Origin: Paracoccus sediminicola
GTDB lineage: Bacteria > Pseudomonadota > Alphaproteobacteria > Rhodobacterales > Rhodobacteraceae
DNA length: 64,000 bases
Direction: 5' to 3'
Assembly (NCBI RefSeq): GCF_027912835.1
Contig: NZ_CP115770.1
Location: forward strand, 1 to 64,000
In this document: one piece after another, positions 33,326 through 43,764 of the stretch
Layout of the letters: every line of letters begins with the position of its first letter
Numbering within the stretch: the stretch's first letter is position 1
Notes under the pieces: model-generated
Told to the model about the DNA's origin: nothing
Databases searched by the model: none
What the model saw: only the letters and a program-made list of their open reading frames with translations
Program-made: the position numbers and the translations under genes

Positions 33326-34549
33326 CTACAGTGGCAATTGCTTTAACGCGGAAACAAGCGTGAGCCGAGGCACACCCTCATCTGAAGTGATATCCGTTTC
33401 GCCGGAGTGGACTACCAACCTTTGTGTTGCTCCAACTGCATTGCATCCAATCGCAAAACCTTTTTTCGCCTTCGCATCTGAATTCACCTTAATCTCGATT
33501 GCGTAGATCGCGTCGCTCGAACACCTCAGGACGAGGTCGATCTCGTTTTTCTCGTTGTCTCGATAGAACGCAGGCGTCGCATTACCATTTGAAGCATTGA
33601 CGATCGCCTCGACTGCGAAGCTCTCCCAACTGTGTCCAAGTGCGTGGTGCCTCGAAAGCTGTTCCGTTGACCGAATGCCAAGAGCAGCGTGCAGCAAACC
33701 ACAGTCTCTGACGTAGAAAACCGGCATGGAGTTGAGACTCTGATTGCTTCCGGCTGGCCAGTTCGGCAAGCGACGTATGAGGCCTGTCCTTTCAAGTAGG
33801 TTTAGTGATTTTCTGATACTCTCTCTCTTCACAGAAAGGTTCTTTGCACAATTCGCATCGTCAAATTGCTCGCCGTTGGTGTTGGCGACATACTGAAAGA
33901 CATCAGGGAGACGATCACTTGCATCGATGCCCCAACAGTCCAGATCTTGATTGAGCAGAGAAGCAAGGTAATTCAATCTCCAGTTGAAGCTTTGCTCGTC
34001 GCTATCTGCATATAGACTCTCGGGAAGTCCACCGCGTAGCCAAAGGGCTTCTTTGCTCCACACGGGCGCATTGATGGATTGGGCTTGAGGGGCCGTGGTG
34101 CTCGACGGACCCTGAGTAGTCATCAGCGGTTTGCTATCGTTTAAATGTTCTATGACTTGGATCGGCGTAAGCTCCAAGTCTGTCATTATCCCAATCAGTA
34201 AACTATTAAGCATTTGATCTGTCTTTGCATTTCGGCCCACTAGAATGAACCTGGGCGCGGAACGCTGGTGTTCGGTGCATGAGCGGATAATCGATTCTAC
34301 TTTTGGTACTTGCGCCCCATCTATTGCGTCGACACACAGGACTTTCCCGCTGAATGCAGTGTGGATTTCTTGATGCGTCATGCAAACAAGCTGCTCCCCC
34401 GACATCACTGCTGAACCATCGTCCATTTCGGCGGCCAGAGCTGACAACAGAGAGGTTCGTCCAGCCCTCGGAAGAGCTCGAAGAAGAACGACCCCGCTAT
34501 GAAGCAGTTTTGACCGTAGCGTGTTCTGAGAGGCTCGAGCAATCACCAC
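33326..34549 (-). CDS. DUF4143 protein with defective P-loop
   Basis: A 407-residue protein of the AAA/DUF4143 group. At the place of Walker A it has LPRAGRTSLL (about 26-35), where the P-loop lysine is replaced by Arg31, and the ATPase part is short. The middle (about 165-250) has the DUF4143 mark EALWLRGGLPESLYADSD. A C-terminal PD-(D/E)XK-like nuclease fold is suggested by NEIDLVLRCSSDAIYAIEIKVN. The start is GTG, two bases after the stop of the NACHT/nuclease gene, so it belongs to the same operon. Base composition is visibly more AT-rich than flanking conjugation genes, suggesting transfer. Function with its partner is unknown; defence is inferred. Confidence 0.72.
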   Translation of the reverse strand: MVIARASQNTLRSKLLHSGVVLLRALPRAGRTSLLSALAAEMDDGSAVMSGEQLVCMTHQEIHTAFSGKVLCVDAIDGAQVPKVESIIRSCTEHQRSAPRFILVGRNAKTDQMLNSLLIGIMTDLELTPIQVIEHLNDSKPLMTTQGPSSTTAPQAQSINAPVWSKEALWLRGGLPESLYADSDEQSFNWRLNYLASLLNQDLDCWGIDASDRLPDVFQYVANTNGEQFDDANCAKNLSVKRESIRKSLNLLERTGLIRRLPNWPAGSNQSLNSMPVFYVRDCGLLHAALGIRSTEQLSRHHALGHSWESFAVEAIVNASNGNATPAFYRDNEKNEIDLVLRCSSDAIYAIEIKVNSDAKAKKGFAIGCNAVGATQRLVVHSGETDITSDEGVPRLTLVSALKQLPL

Positions 34550-34551
34550 GC

Positions 34552-37500
34552 CTAGGGCCTCGTCACGTCCATTACGAAGACTTCAACGTCGCCTTTCTTG
34601 GCCACGACGCTGTTTTCGATGAGAGCAAGTCTAAGCTCTTCTGCAGAAGCTGGGGGTTTCGCGCCACCGGTCGGTGATTTTGGCTTCTTGTTTTGCGGGA
34701 CTTCGGGGCCAAACCAAAACACAAGGTAAATACCTTTGCGCTCAGCACGCCAATCGTTGCTGTATAACCTGTCGAGTTGTGTGTCCGCGGCGTGCCAGAG
34801 GTCCTTGTGCCATTGCCCCTTGACTTCAATGGGTAACATCAGCCGTTTAATTGTGCACCGTATGTCTGCGCGCTTGTCATCGGCGAGATGGCCTTCTGGC
34901 TCACAGAGAATTCCGTACGGATAGTCCCCAAGCATCTTCAAGAGAGTGTCTCGGCAGTCTTCTTCGTCCTTGGGAACGTCGTCCATAAAAAAGTCTTTGT
35001 ACCAATCAACTGGGTGGGACCGAACTTTGCGTTGTGCTTCAAGTAACTCTTCCAGAACAACTGCTTGAAGTTGATCCATTGTTTGCGGTTGCCCATCGTT
35101 GAGCACTGACTCGAGATCGGCAAGTCTGGGAGGCACATAATTTTCTTCGACAACCTTTTGCGCCTGTTCTGCAAGGGTCCTCTTCAGGTAGTTTGTATAG
35201 CCATCCTCAGGTGCGTCACAAAGCGCGCGCAGTTCTTCAACTGCTTCGTCCGAAGTTAAGCCCCCAAGGCGATTAATCAGTGTACCCAGATAGTCTGCAG
35301 CGTCCCAAGGATTTGCGTCGCCCGTTGTCCCGCCACTGGGATGAGGCACGTTCGACCAAAGCTTTCGAAAGCATCGTATGATCCAAGAAAGCTGCGCGGC
35401 AGAAAGTGGTACCGGCTGACCTTCATCTCGGCGTCGACCGAAACGAGATCGCAAGTGCCAAAGGAAGTCGCGGTCATCACGCCGCGCGCCTAAAATCTCT
35501 TCTTGAACAGCTTCATAGTCGACAAATAATGCAACCGCGTCCCAGTCAGAGCGCCGTTCATTATCGTCGATATTGCTCGCTCTACGTTTGCCGACATATT
35601 GTTTCAAAAACCTGAAATCGCCAGCTGCTATGACACAGTCGATAAGCTCTGTTTCTGCTCGATGCGACATGTTCGGAAACCGTTCGAGCCATTCACATGC
35701 CAGGTTGGTCGCCATGTCATCGCCAGTCGTGCCACGGGCAATCTCATAGAGCCCATCAACGTGTCCCTTTTGGGCTTCCAACTGTGGTTCCACTCGCAAG
35801 CGCCAAAACTTCTCCCAAAGCCCTGGTCTGCTCTTGATTTCTCTCTCCACAACTTCAGAAACTTTGTCGATTTTGGCATGATCCAAAATATGGGTGAATC
35901 GAATTTCAAGAAGAACAGCGAGTAGCCTCTCGTCAGACAGATCATCAAAAGGCCTATTGTTGCGAACCCTCTCAGCAGCTGCAGCGACGAAAATATATGC
36001 GGCGTCCCAGCGCTTGCTTTCGGCGTAGGAAGTAGCAATTTCTTGCGCGGATGGCGTTGATCTTTCATTCGAAAGAAAAGCTTCGAAGCCTTCGAACGCA
36101 GCAGCTTGAAGTTCCTGGCCCAACCATTGCTCAATCCGTTCATGGGCGGGCACGTCGTCGCCCATGTCCGAGAAAAGGTTCAAGTACGCCTTAGCAGGAT
36201 TAACGACTTCGCCATATCGCCCGCCGCGAAGATCGTCGATGTGTTGGAGAAAGTTGGCTCGGTGCTCCGCCCAAGATTTCTGCTGTTTCTCGTTTCGTTT
36301 TCGGTCTCGATCTTCCTGTTCTATCTGCCAATCTGGAACCTGTGGGTTGGCTAGTTGTTGGAGGAAAGCCTGGCCATCTCTATCGATCGCGAAAGGAATG
36401 GCTGCTTTGCGCACGCTCTCTCCGCGTTCCTCATCGTGCGGGCATAAGCTTACGAGGTCCTTCCAGCGGTCTCCTTCGGCCTCGGCCAAAGGGTCAAGAC
36501 ACTCTAGAAGGGCAATGATATCGCCTTCATCTGGGTACAGCCCGTTGAGTCTGTCTCTGAGCCTCCAACCCCGCATCCAGACCGTCTTGGAGCCATCCTC
36601 TTCCAACAATGCAAAACGCTGAATTTTTCGTCTCGCATAAATGTTATTTTTCAGCCAGTTTGAGATTGCTTTCTGAGAATCGTCTCGAAAGCCACGATAT
36701 TCTCCAATAGACGATAGCCACTTCCATAGTTTAATCGGGTCGACATTACCCAAAGCCAAGCGTCTTTCGGTTAGCGCATAGACCACGTTGATGGCATCTG
36801 AGTTCTCGAAACGATCGAAGTTTTTGCCGAGCAGGGCACTGAGGTAGTCGGCCAAAATGTCGAGAACGGGTTCGATCCGTTCATCCGGAAGCCGTTTCTC
36901 TAAACCCCACAGCACCCCACCGATCCTATGTCGCGGTTTGTGAGGAAGTGCACACAGGCTGAGCCCGCTAAACGCTACGATTAACTCAACGATTTGGGTG
37001 TCCGTTGGACCTGCGAAGCTGATACCAGGAAGTAACTCCACCGCGAGTCGTAGCGAATTTTCATCCGCTAGACTGTGAAGATCTGCGAGCATCTGAGCCC
37101 AGTCAATCTCATCTTGTGACAAATCGGACAGTGCATCACCAGCTATTCGTCGTTCGTGGAACGTCACATTTGGATCAAGCACCATGTCTTTGAGGGTTCT
37201 AGAGAGCAAAGGCGCAACGGGGGACCCAAAAACCGAATGCAAGAGCATTGCTCTTAGAAAGAATGGCGTTGACCTAGATACAACTAAGTCTCTGATTTCT
37301 TTGTGAAGAGATGTCTTCGCAATACCTTTCAATGAGTGTGTCTTGTCAAAGTCATAGTACCTGGGGTCCCGGTCACCTAGGTCGAAGAGGGCTTCCAAAA
37401 GAGCACGCGACTGAGAATCCGAAAAGTCATCAGTGTCGCTATACTCCACCACTCCCATTGGATCGGCAGCAATAACATGCGTGGCCAGGCGAGCGTCTTG

Positions 37501-38556
37501 GGCAAGCCATGCGTGCACACCTCTCAGACTAGCGGGAACAAGCCCATATCCATGAAACAGCTTAAGCAGGCGTCGTCGTTTTCTGTCAGTTTCCGCCTTT
37601 TGCGCAAGCCAACGAGCCGCGAGGAACTCGCCAACGCTCCTGTGCGTGTAGCTGAACCTATCTGGGTCGCCCTCAACGTTGCTTGTGAGCAACCGACTGC
37701 CTAGGACCGCATCAAGAGCTTGCCGTGATGCCAGCATACCCACTTCCGTCAAAGAAAGATCATCTTGGTCCATCGCCGGAACAGGTGATCTGGAAACTGC
37801 TCTCTTGCCAGTTAGAATGAGAGAAGAAAATGCAGCCCCAGCAGCATCAAGAGCTTCGTTTTCACTTAACCTGGATAGCGAGGCATTCGGCTTTTGTTGA
37901 CTGTGCTCGGCCCACAAATTCGCCACTGCAAGTCGGAACAGCGCCGCTTTCGAGGTGGGCAGTTCTTCACTGTTTGCGACCGCTCTAATCAACTTCAGCG
38001 TTTGAGGGTTGCCAAACAGCCCTTCAAGACCGTTTTCCTCAAAGTGGGCGAGAACAGCCTCGGCGCGGTCACCTTCCATATCCTTCGACAACAGACTACG
38101 GGCATCGTCTCTAGAGATTGGTTCCAGAAATAGCTCCAGTGGATCATTGCCATAGGCGTCCCCCATAGCTTGTACGCTCGTGGCGCTTCTCCAATCAGCC
38201 ACTCGGCATGAAAGAATGAAGTTGGGAAACCCTGATTCTTCTAGAGAAGCTAGGACAGCATCGACAGCATCTCCTTCAGCTTGAACCGCTAATTCATCTA
38301 ATGCGTCAATGACGAAGGTAGTCGCGTCACCCAAGAGACTTAAGGGATTGGTCGATCGGATCAGGCGTCTTGCGTGAACAAATTTGTAGCCAGCCTCTTG
38401 TCCGATTTCTTCTAGTAGTGTCGTCTTTCCCATTCCAGCATCGCCCAAAACGACGATGGGTTTCTTCCGGCCTAGAAGGTCAGCTTGGGGCAGCTCAAAT
38501 ATTTTGCCATCGGCGTCAACGCCGCTCAGTCGCCTCGCAATGATGGTGTCAGTCAT
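34552..38556 (-). CDS. NACHT/STAND-like NTPase with C-terminal nuclease-like domain
   Basis: A 1334-residue protein. The NTPase is right at the N-terminus: Walker A VLGDAGMGKTT (about 36-46), Walker B TFVIDALDELA (80-90) and sensor-like ILSCRVADWR (about 114). A long helical-repeat body follows (about 300-1200), as in STAND sensors. The C-terminus has ADIRC ... LPIEVKGQWHKDLWHAADTQ (about 1230-1258), which fits a PD-(D/E)XK nuclease core (Asp, then ExK). Known antiviral STAND proteins mostly carry the effector at the N-terminus, so this order is less common. It is cotranscribed with the DUF4143 gene. AT-rich composition differs from neighbours. A phage-sensing, DNA-cutting role is likely but inferred. 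Confidence 0.75.
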   Translation of the reverse strand: MTDTIIARRLSGVDADGKIFELPQADLLGRKKPIVVLGDAGMGKTTLLEEIGQEAGYKFVHARRLIRSTNPLSLLGDATTFVIDALDELAVQAEGDAVDAVLASLEESGFPNFILSCRVADWRSATSVQAMGDAYGNDPLELFLEPISRDDARSLLSKDMEGDRAEAVLAHFEENGLEGLFGNPQTLKLIRAVANSEELPTSKAALFRLAVANLWAEHSQQKPNASLSRLSENEALDAAGAAFSSLILTGKRAVSRSPVPAMDQDDLSLTEVGMLASRQALDAVLGSRLLTSNVEGDPDRFSYTHRSVGEFLAARWLAQKAETDRKRRRLLKLFHGYGLVPASLRGVHAWLAQDARLATHVIAADPMGVVEYSDTDDFSDSQSRALLEALFDLGDRDPRYYDFDKTHSLKGIAKTSLHKEIRDLVVSRSTPFFLRAMLLHSVFGSPVAPLLSRTLKDMVLDPNVTFHERRIAGDALSDLSQDEIDWAQMLADLHSLADENSLRLAVELLPGISFAGPTDTQIVELIVAFSGLSLCALPHKPRHRIGGVLWGLEKRLPDERIEPVLDILADYLSALLGKNFDRFENSDAINVVYALTERRLALGNVDPIKLWKWLSSIGEYRGFRDDSQKAISNWLKNNIYARRKIQRFALLEEDGSKTVWMRGWRLRDRLNGLYPDEGDIIALLECLDPLAEAEGDRWKDLVSLCPHDEERGESVRKAAIPFAIDRDGQAFLQQLANPQVPDWQIEQEDRDRKRNEKQQKSWAEHRANFLQHIDDLRGGRYGEVVNPAKAYLNLFSDMGDDVPAHERIEQWLGQELQAAAFEGFEAFLSNERSTPSAQEIATSYAESKRWDAAYIFVAAAAERVRNNRPFDDLSDERLLAVLLEIRFTHILDHAKIDKVSEVVEREIKSRPGLWEKFWRLRVEPQLEAQKGHVDGLYEIARGTTGDDMATNLACEWLERFPNMSHRAETELIDCVIAAGDFRFLKQYVGKRRASNIDDNERRSDWDAVALFVDYEAVQEEILGARRDDRDFLWHLRSRFGRRRDEGQPVPLSAAQLSWIIRCFRKLWSNVPHPSGGTTGDANPWDAADYLGTLINRLGGLTSDEAVEELRALCDAPEDGYTNYLKRTLAEQAQKVVEENYVPPRLADLESVLNDGQPQTMDQLQAVVLEELLEAQRKVRSHPVDWYKDFFMDDVPKDEEDCRDTLLKMLGDYPYGILCEPEGHLADDKRADIRCTIKRLMLPIEVKGQWHKDLWHAADTQLDRLYSNDWRAERKGIYLVFWFGPEVPQNKKPKSPTGGAKPPASAEELRLALIENSVVAKKGDVEVFVMDVTRP

Positions 38557-39178
38557 GATCTTCTCTCACAAGCGCTTGCCGCACTGAACGTGACGCTGTT
38601 GTTTAATAGTAGAAGGCCCCGCATTGGTCTACAACGGCTGGAATGTTCGCCACGCAGAAAGATTCGAGTTATCTGTGCTTTACAGCAAAAAACTCCATGC
38701 GAGTTCTGCTTCGCTAAGTGGGGTTTTCTGCAGGAGCAGCGAACGTCGGGAATGCGGGCTGCGGTTGCAGTATGGGAGCTGCACAGTCAACGGCGGCTCT
38801 GGGCCGAGTGCGTCGCGCGGAGCTGGCTAACTTGGGTGCGTAATCTGCCGTGCCACCGCATGTCGGCTCTGAGCCCAAATTTCAGATTGCCGCGCGCAGC
38901 ATGAATGGCCGCTCCCTAACCTGGCAAGGAAATTTCGTGATTGGATTTATGCTTGTCGAAGGTTTTGGTCACATTTTTCCTTGGGCTTGCGAGTTCAGGC
39001 CGAATGGTTGCTAAGCTCTGTGCAAGTTGACCGCACCGATGCCTGTTCGCCGTATGGATTGGGCTCCCGCGTGATGTCCTTGCAGTTGCGATAATCGAAC
39101 TGTCTTCGTTATGTCGCCTGCGCCGCAGTTCTCGAGAGATGCCGATTTCTTCGGCTCCGGGACATATCGATCCGGTCT
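38557..39178. other. Spacer with dispersed repeat
   Basis: A 620-bp gap with no convincing gene. It holds module 1 (38721-38805) and module 2 (about 38852-38930) of the dispersed boundary repeat, between the NACHT operon start and the 3-prime end of the aldehyde oxidoreductase operon. The NACHT promoter should lie within the first 100 bp; I could not name clear boxes. Confidence 0.5.
38721..38805 (+). repeat. Dispersed boundary repeat, copy 1 (module 1)
   Basis: This is the most diverged of five copies. It shares AGCGAACG, GCTGCGG and the final AACGGCGGCTCTGGGCCGAG, and has the same spacing (65 bp from GAACG to GGGCC) as the copy at 45496. Module 2 with CGCATGTCGGCTCTGAGCCC follows at about 38852. 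Confidence 0.55.
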
Positions 39179-41362
39179 TCACATCCCGGCGATCACCTTG
39201 TCGAGCGTCGCCGGATAGTCCCGCACGCGCACGCCGGTGGCGTCATGGATCGCATTGGTGATCGAGGCCGCCGCACCGCAGATGCCCAGCTCGCCAATCC
39301 CCTTGGCCTGAAGCGGATTGGCCCATGGGTCACGCTCCTCCAGCAGGTCCACCGTGATCTGCGGTACATCCGCGTTGACCGCAATATGGTATTCGGCGAG
39401 ATCGTGATTGACGATATGTCCATCGCGCGGGTCGAAGGCCAATTCTTCGGTCAGCGCCATGCCGATACCCCAGACCATGCCGCCGAGGCATTGCGACCGC
39501 GCGGTCTTGGCGTTGAGGATCCGGCCCGCCGAGAACGTGCCGTGCATCCGCCGAACCCGCGTCTCGCCGGTTACGGCGCTGACCGCAACCTCGGCGAAAT
39601 AGGCGCCGTAGGTCGCTTGGCGGCTCTTCTCGCCCGCCTCGCCCGGTTCGATTTGGCCCTCGGCGGTCAAACTTCCGCCGTCGAGAATATCTTCCAGCGG
39701 TGTGGTGGTGTTGTCGAAGATCGCCGCACCGTCCTTCAGCGTCAGCTGGTCGTCTTCGCACCCAAGCCGGCTGCATATCTGCCCGCGAATGTCTTCGCAG
39801 GCAAGAAACACAGAAGAACCGCTCGACGCCGCGCCCCAGGACCCGCCGGAGCCGGAGGCGGCTGGCAACCTGGTATCGCCAAGCGTCACCGTCACCCGTT
39901 CTACCGGCAGGCCCAGCATCTCGGCGGTGATCTGGGTCAGGATTGCGTATGTCCCGGTGCCCAAATCGGTCATGTCCGTCTCGACCGTCGCCCTGCCCTC
40001 CGCGTCCAGCGTCACCCGCGCTCTGGAATCCATCAGCATGTTGACCCGCACCGCCGACGCCATGCCCGTGCCGATGAGCCACTCCCCCTCGCGGATACCG
40101 CCGGCCTTGCGATCGGCCCACCCGAACTTCTCCGCTCCACGATCCAGACAATCGGCGAAGCGGCGAGACGAGAACGGCTTGCCGTTCTCGGGATGATCTT
40201 CGGGAATATTCCGCTTGCGCAGCTCCACCGGGTCGATCCCCGCCTTATGGGCCAGCTCGTCCATCGCGTTCTCGAGGACGACAATGCCGATGGCCTCGCC
40301 CGGTGCGCGGACGGAACCGGCACAGGTGCGGTTGACGCGGGCGAGTTTCTCGCCGATCTCGCGGTTCTCACCGCGATAGAGGAAATGTGTCGCCTGTCCC
40401 ACCGGCTCTGAAAAGCTCTCGCCCGGCAGGTTGGAGACCAGCGATTCTTGGCCGATCCCCGTCAGCCGACCGTCCGCGTCCGCCGCCAGACGGATACGCT
40501 GGCGCGATTCCGACCGGCGCATGACGGCCTCGAACACCTGAGGGCGGGTCAGCGCGACCGAGACGGGACGCTTCAACTGCCTGGCCGCGATCGCCGCCGC
40601 CACCGCCTCGGGCGCGATGCCGAGCTTCGAGCCGAAGCCGCCGCCGACATAGGGAGACAGGATGCGGATGTTTTCCGGGTCGATCCCGAGGCTGTCGGCC
40701 AGTTCGTTACGGTTGTACTTCAGCATCTGATAGCTGCCGCGCAAGGTCAGGCTATCGCCCTCCCATTCTGCGATAGAGGCATGCGGCTCCATAGCGGCGC
40801 TGTTATGGCCGGGGGTGCGGTAGGTGACATCGACGCTGTACGCGGCGTCCTCCATCGCTTTCTCCAGATCGCCTTGGCTGGTGCCGTCGGGGCTTTCGAC
40901 TTCGGTACCGTCCGCTTCGGGATCGACCGCCGCCGTCTCGCCCTCGATCTCGATCACCAGGGACTGCGCGCCGTGCCGGGCCTGCTCGAACGTATCGGCC
41001 ACGACCAAGGCGATGGGCTGGCCGAAGTAAGCCACCTCGGACGGGTTTTGCACCGGGGCCTCGTTGGCGGTGCCCTGCGCGGGATTGCGCAGCATACGTT
41101 CGTCGGTGATGACAGCGAGCACGCCGTCCATCGCCTCGACAGCCTCCGCATCCACGCGCGAGACGCGGCCCTTTGCAGCCGTTGCGCGAACGAGCACGCC
41201 ATGGGCGAGGTTGTCGACGGCGTATTCGTTGGCGTAGGTGGCGCGCCCCGAAACCTTGAGCGGACCATCGGGGCGGTCGAGCGGCTGGCCGATCACACCT
41301 TGCGCCATGTCATCGAGGCGATTGCGGTTGTCGGGTTCGTCCATCTTCAGATGCGTGGTCAT
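39179..41362 (-). CDS. paoC: Aldehyde oxidoreductase molybdenum-binding subunit (PaoC-like)
   Basis: A 727-residue xanthine-oxidase-family large subunit that binds the molybdopterin cofactor and oxidises the substrate, probably aromatic or other aldehydes to acids. Family marks include [23 protein letters not shown] at the start, [13 protein letters not shown] in the middle, [20 protein letters not shown], and the C-terminal [15 protein letters not shown] containing the likely catalytic Glu. The start ([11 protein letters not shown]) overlaps the FAD-subunit stop (ATGA); a longer frame to 41533 is Arg-rich and spurious. Length is close to E. coli PaoC (about 730). It is the last gene of the operon. 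Confidence 0.9.
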   Translation of the reverse strand: MTTHLKMDEPDNRNRLDDMAQGVIGQPLDRPDGPLKVSGRATYANEYAVDNLAHGVLVRATAAKGRVSRVDAEAVEAMDGVLAVITDERMLRNPAQGTANEAPVQNPSEVAYFGQPIALVVADTFEQARHGAQSLVIEIEGETAAVDPEADGTEVESPDGTSQGDLEKAMEDAAYSVDVTYRTPGHNSAAMEPHASIAEWEGDSLTLRGSYQMLKYNRNELADSLGIDPENIRILSPYVGGGFGSKLGIAPEAVAAAIAARQLKRPVSVALTRPQVFEAVMRRSESRQRIRLAADADGRLTGIGQESLVSNLPGESFSEPVGQATHFLYRGENREIGEKLARVNRTCAGSVRAPGEAIGIVVLENAMDELAHKAGIDPVELRKRNIPEDHPENGKPFSSRRFADCLDRGAEKFGWADRKAGGIREGEWLIGTGMASAVRVNMLMDSRARVTLDAEGRATVETDMTDLGTGTYAILTQITAEMLGLPVERVTVTLGDTRLPAASGSGGSWGAASSGSSVFLACEDIRGQICSRLGCEDDQLTLKDGAAIFDNTTTPLEDILDGGSLTAEGQIEPGEAGEKSRQATYGAYFAEVAVSAVTGETRVRRMHGTFSAGRILNAKTARSQCLGGMVWGIGMALTEELAFDPRDGHIVNHDLAEYHIAVNADVPQITVDLLEERDPWANPLQAKGIGELGICGAAASITNAIHDATGVRVRDYPATLDKVIAGM

Positions 41363-42327
41363 TTGGTGGCCTCCTCCAGCACGGCAATCAGCGTGCGGCG
41401 CGCGAGCGGTATCTTGAAATCGTTGCCGCCATGACCAGTGGCGTCTTCCAGCAGGATGTCGGCGGCCTCTTCCAACAGGGCGGCGGAAGGCTCGGCGCCG
41501 ACCAGCGCGCGGTCCAGTGCATCGTTGCGCCACGGGCGCGGGGCGAGACCGCCGAAGGCAAGTGCCGCATGGGCGATCTTGCCGTCCTCCATCCCGATCA
41601 CGGCGGCGACCGAGACCAGCGCGAAGGCATAGGACGCCCGGTCGCGCACCTTGCGGTAGATCTGCGTCGATGCGACGGGCGCGGGCAGGGTCACGGCGGT
41701 GATAAGCTCATCGGGTTTCAGCACGGTCTCATGCTGCGGGGTGTCTCCGGGCAGCCGGTAGAAATCGTCCAGCTGGATGCTGCGCGCGCCGTCCTCCCCT
41801 TCGACTTCGACCACCGCCTTCAGCGCCAGCATGGCCACCGCCATGTCGCTGGGATGGGTGGCGATGCAATGTTCGCTCGCGCCCAGGATCGCGTGGATGC
41901 GGTTGAAGCCCTCCATCGCCGCACAGCCGCTGCCGGGGTCGCGTTTGTTGCAGGGCATCGCGGTGTCGTAGAAGTAATAACAGCGGGTGCGCTGCAGCAG
42001 ATTGCCGCCCGTTGTCGCCTTGTTGCGAAGCTGTCCGCTCGCCCCGGCCAGCAGCGCCTTGGCCAGCACGGGGTAGTCCCGCCGCACCGTCTTATCTGCG
42101 GCCAGGTCGCTGTTCGTCACGAGTGCGCCGATGCGCAATCCGTCGCCCGAGACAGTGATCTGCCCGAGATCAAGCCGGTTGATGTCCACCAGCGTCTCGG
42201 GGGCCATCACCTCCAGCTTCATCAGGTCCAGCAGGTTGGTGCCGCCCGCGATGATCGTGGCTCCACTGGCCGCCGCACCGATGGCATCTTCCGCCGAGGC
42301 GGCGCGCTTGTAATCGAACGGTTTCAT
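41359..42327 (-). CDS. paoB: Aldehyde oxidoreductase FAD subunit (PaoB-like)
   Basis: A 322-residue FAD-binding subunit (CO dehydrogenase medium-subunit family). It begins [19 protein letters not shown], has the FAD-contact motifs [13 protein letters not shown] and [15 protein letters not shown], and contains a cysteine-rich stretch ([22 protein letters not shown]) which in PaoB binds an extra [4Fe-4S] cluster. It overlaps both neighbours by four bases. It passes electrons from the iron-sulfur subunit to FAD and then to an acceptor. Confidence 0.9.
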   Translation of the reverse strand: MKPFDYKRAASAEDAIGAAASGATIIAGGTNLLDLMKLEVMAPETLVDINRLDLGQITVSGDGLRIGALVTNSDLAADKTVRRDYPVLAKALLAGASGQLRNKATTGGNLLQRTRCYYFYDTAMPCNKRDPGSGCAAMEGFNRIHAILGASEHCIATHPSDMAVAMLALKAVVEVEGEDGARSIQLDDFYRLPGDTPQHETVLKPDELITAVTLPAPVASTQIYRKVRDRASYAFALVSVAAVIGMEDGKIAHAALAFGGLAPRPWRNDALDRALVGAEPSAALLEEAADILLEDATGHGGNDFKIPLARRTLIAVLEEATK

Positions 42328-42830
42328 TGCTTGTCCTTCCAGACCTCGCGGATGGCGTCGACGATGTTGGGATAGGCGGAGCAGCGGCAGAGATTGCCGC
42401 TCATCCGTTCCGAAATCTCGGCGTCGGTCAGTTCCGGCGCAGAGGTCACGTCGTCGGTAACATGGCTTGGCCAGCCCGCTTTCGCCTCTTCCAGCATCGC
42501 GGTGGCCGAGCAGATCTGCCCGGGCGTGCAATAGCCGCACTGATAGCCGTCATGCGTAACAAAGGCGCGCTGCAGGGGCGAAAGGTCACCCGGCTCGCCA
42601 AGCCCTTCGATCGTCGTGATCTCGTCGCCGTCATGCATGCAGGCAAGCGTCAGGCACGAATTGATCCGCCGGCCGTTCACCAGCACGGTGCAGGCCCCGC
42701 ATTGTCCATGATCGCAGCCTTTCTTGGTACCGGTCAGCCGAAGATGCGTCCGCAACGCATCGAGCAGGGTCGTGCGCGGATCGGCGTCGAGCGTGCGAGC
42801 TTCGCCGTTGATCGTCAGGTCGGTTTTCAT
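42324..42830 (-). CDS. paoA: Aldehyde oxidoreductase [2Fe-2S] subunit (PaoA-like)
   Basis: A 168-residue small subunit with two [2Fe-2S] clusters: the plant-ferredoxin motif [22 protein letters not shown] and the second site [10 protein letters not shown] ... [12 protein letters not shown]. coli PaoA has a Tat signal; none is seen here, so the enzyme may stay in the cytoplasm or be guided otherwise. The ATG at 42830 is preferred; a GTG at 42842 overlaps the hydrolase stop. It starts the three-gene enzyme set. Confidence 0.9.
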   Translation of the reverse strand: MKTDLTINGEARTLDADPRTTLLDALRTHLRLTGTKKGCDHGQCGACTVLVNGRRINSCLTLACMHDGDEITTIEGLGEPGDLSPLQRAFVTHDGYQCGYCTPGQICSATAMLEEAKAGWPSHVTDDVTSAPELTDAEISERMSGNLCRCSAYPNIVDAIREVWKDKQ

Positions 42831-42834
42831 TTTC

Positions 42835-43656
42835 TCACCCACGCAGAAACGCGATCAGGTCAGCATTCAGCTGGTCGGTGTGGGTGGCGAAGAAGCCGTG
42901 CGGCGCGCCGTCGTATTCCTTTAGCTCGGCTCCGTCGATCTGCTCTGCCGCCGCGCGTCCCGCCGTGTCGATCGGCACGGTCTGGTCCGCGGTGCCGTGG
43001 ATCACGAGGGTGGGCACACTGAACGCCGCCACGTCAGGCCGGAAATCGGTCCTGCCGAACGCGTCGACACAGTCGATGGTCGCCTTCTCGCTGGCCTGCA
43101 TCGCCAGATCGTGGGTCCATTGCAGCACCTCGTCCGACACGCCGCCGCCCGAGCTGCCCTGGCCGTAGAAATCCTTGGCGAAATCCTTGAGGAAAGCCGA
43201 GCGGTCGTCGCGCAACCCCTGCTTCATCTCCTCGAAAGTTTCCGCGGGAACGCCATCGGGATTATCGTCGGTCTTGAGCATGAAGGGCGTCACGGCAGAG
43301 ACCAGCGCGGCTTTCGAGACATTGCGGCCACCGTGGCGCGACATGTATCTGGCCACTTCGCCGCCGCCCATCGAGAACCCGACAAGGGCAGCGTCGCGCG
43401 CGTCCGTTTCCTTCATCACCGCCGCCAGGTCGTCGGTCATGGTGTCGTAGTCGTAGCCGCCGCCTGCATGCTCAGAATGGCCGAAGCCCCGGCGGCAATG
43501 GGCGATCACCCGAAAGCCCGCCTCGGTCAGCGCGGTGATCTGCCATTTCCACATTTCGTGGCCCAGCGGCCAGCCGTGGATCAGAACGACGTCGGGGCCG
43601 TCGCCTTCGACATGGATATGGAATTTCGTTCCGTCATTCGCGGTGGTGTGGGGCAT
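42835..43656 (-). CDS. Alpha/beta hydrolase (haloperoxidase/esterase-like)
   Basis: A 273-residue alpha/beta hydrolase of the non-haem chloroperoxidase/arylesterase group. The oxyanion region is LIHGWPLGHEMW, the nucleophile elbow GFSMGGGE, the acid GTADQTVP and the histidine GAPHGFFATH; the triad is complete. It ends just before paoA in the same direction, so it may prepare substrates (for example aromatic esters) for the oxidoreductase. The substrate is unknown. Confidence 0.85.
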   Translation of the reverse strand: MPHTTANDGTKFHIHVEGDGPDVVLIHGWPLGHEMWKWQITALTEAGFRVIAHCRRGFGHSEHAGGGYDYDTMTDDLAAVMKETDARDAALVGFSMGGGEVARYMSRHGGRNVSKAALVSAVTPFMLKTDDNPDGVPAETFEEMKQGLRDDRSAFLKDFAKDFYGQGSSGGGVSDEVLQWTHDLAMQASEKATIDCVDAFGRTDFRPDVAAFSVPTLVIHGTADQTVPIDTAGRAAAEQIDGAELKEYDGAPHGFFATHTDQLNADLIAFLRG

Positions 43657-43764
43657 CGGTTGTTTTCCCTGTTTGAGAGCTTTGTCGCGCGCGATGTCAG
43701 GTCGCGCGGCCCTGACAAGCGCGACACTCCGATCCGGGGTCCGGCCGGAATGCCGCGCCGGGCG

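Noticed and set aside
40448..41434. 328-codon plus-strand frame
   Set aside because: Opposite paoC, which has clear enzyme motifs.
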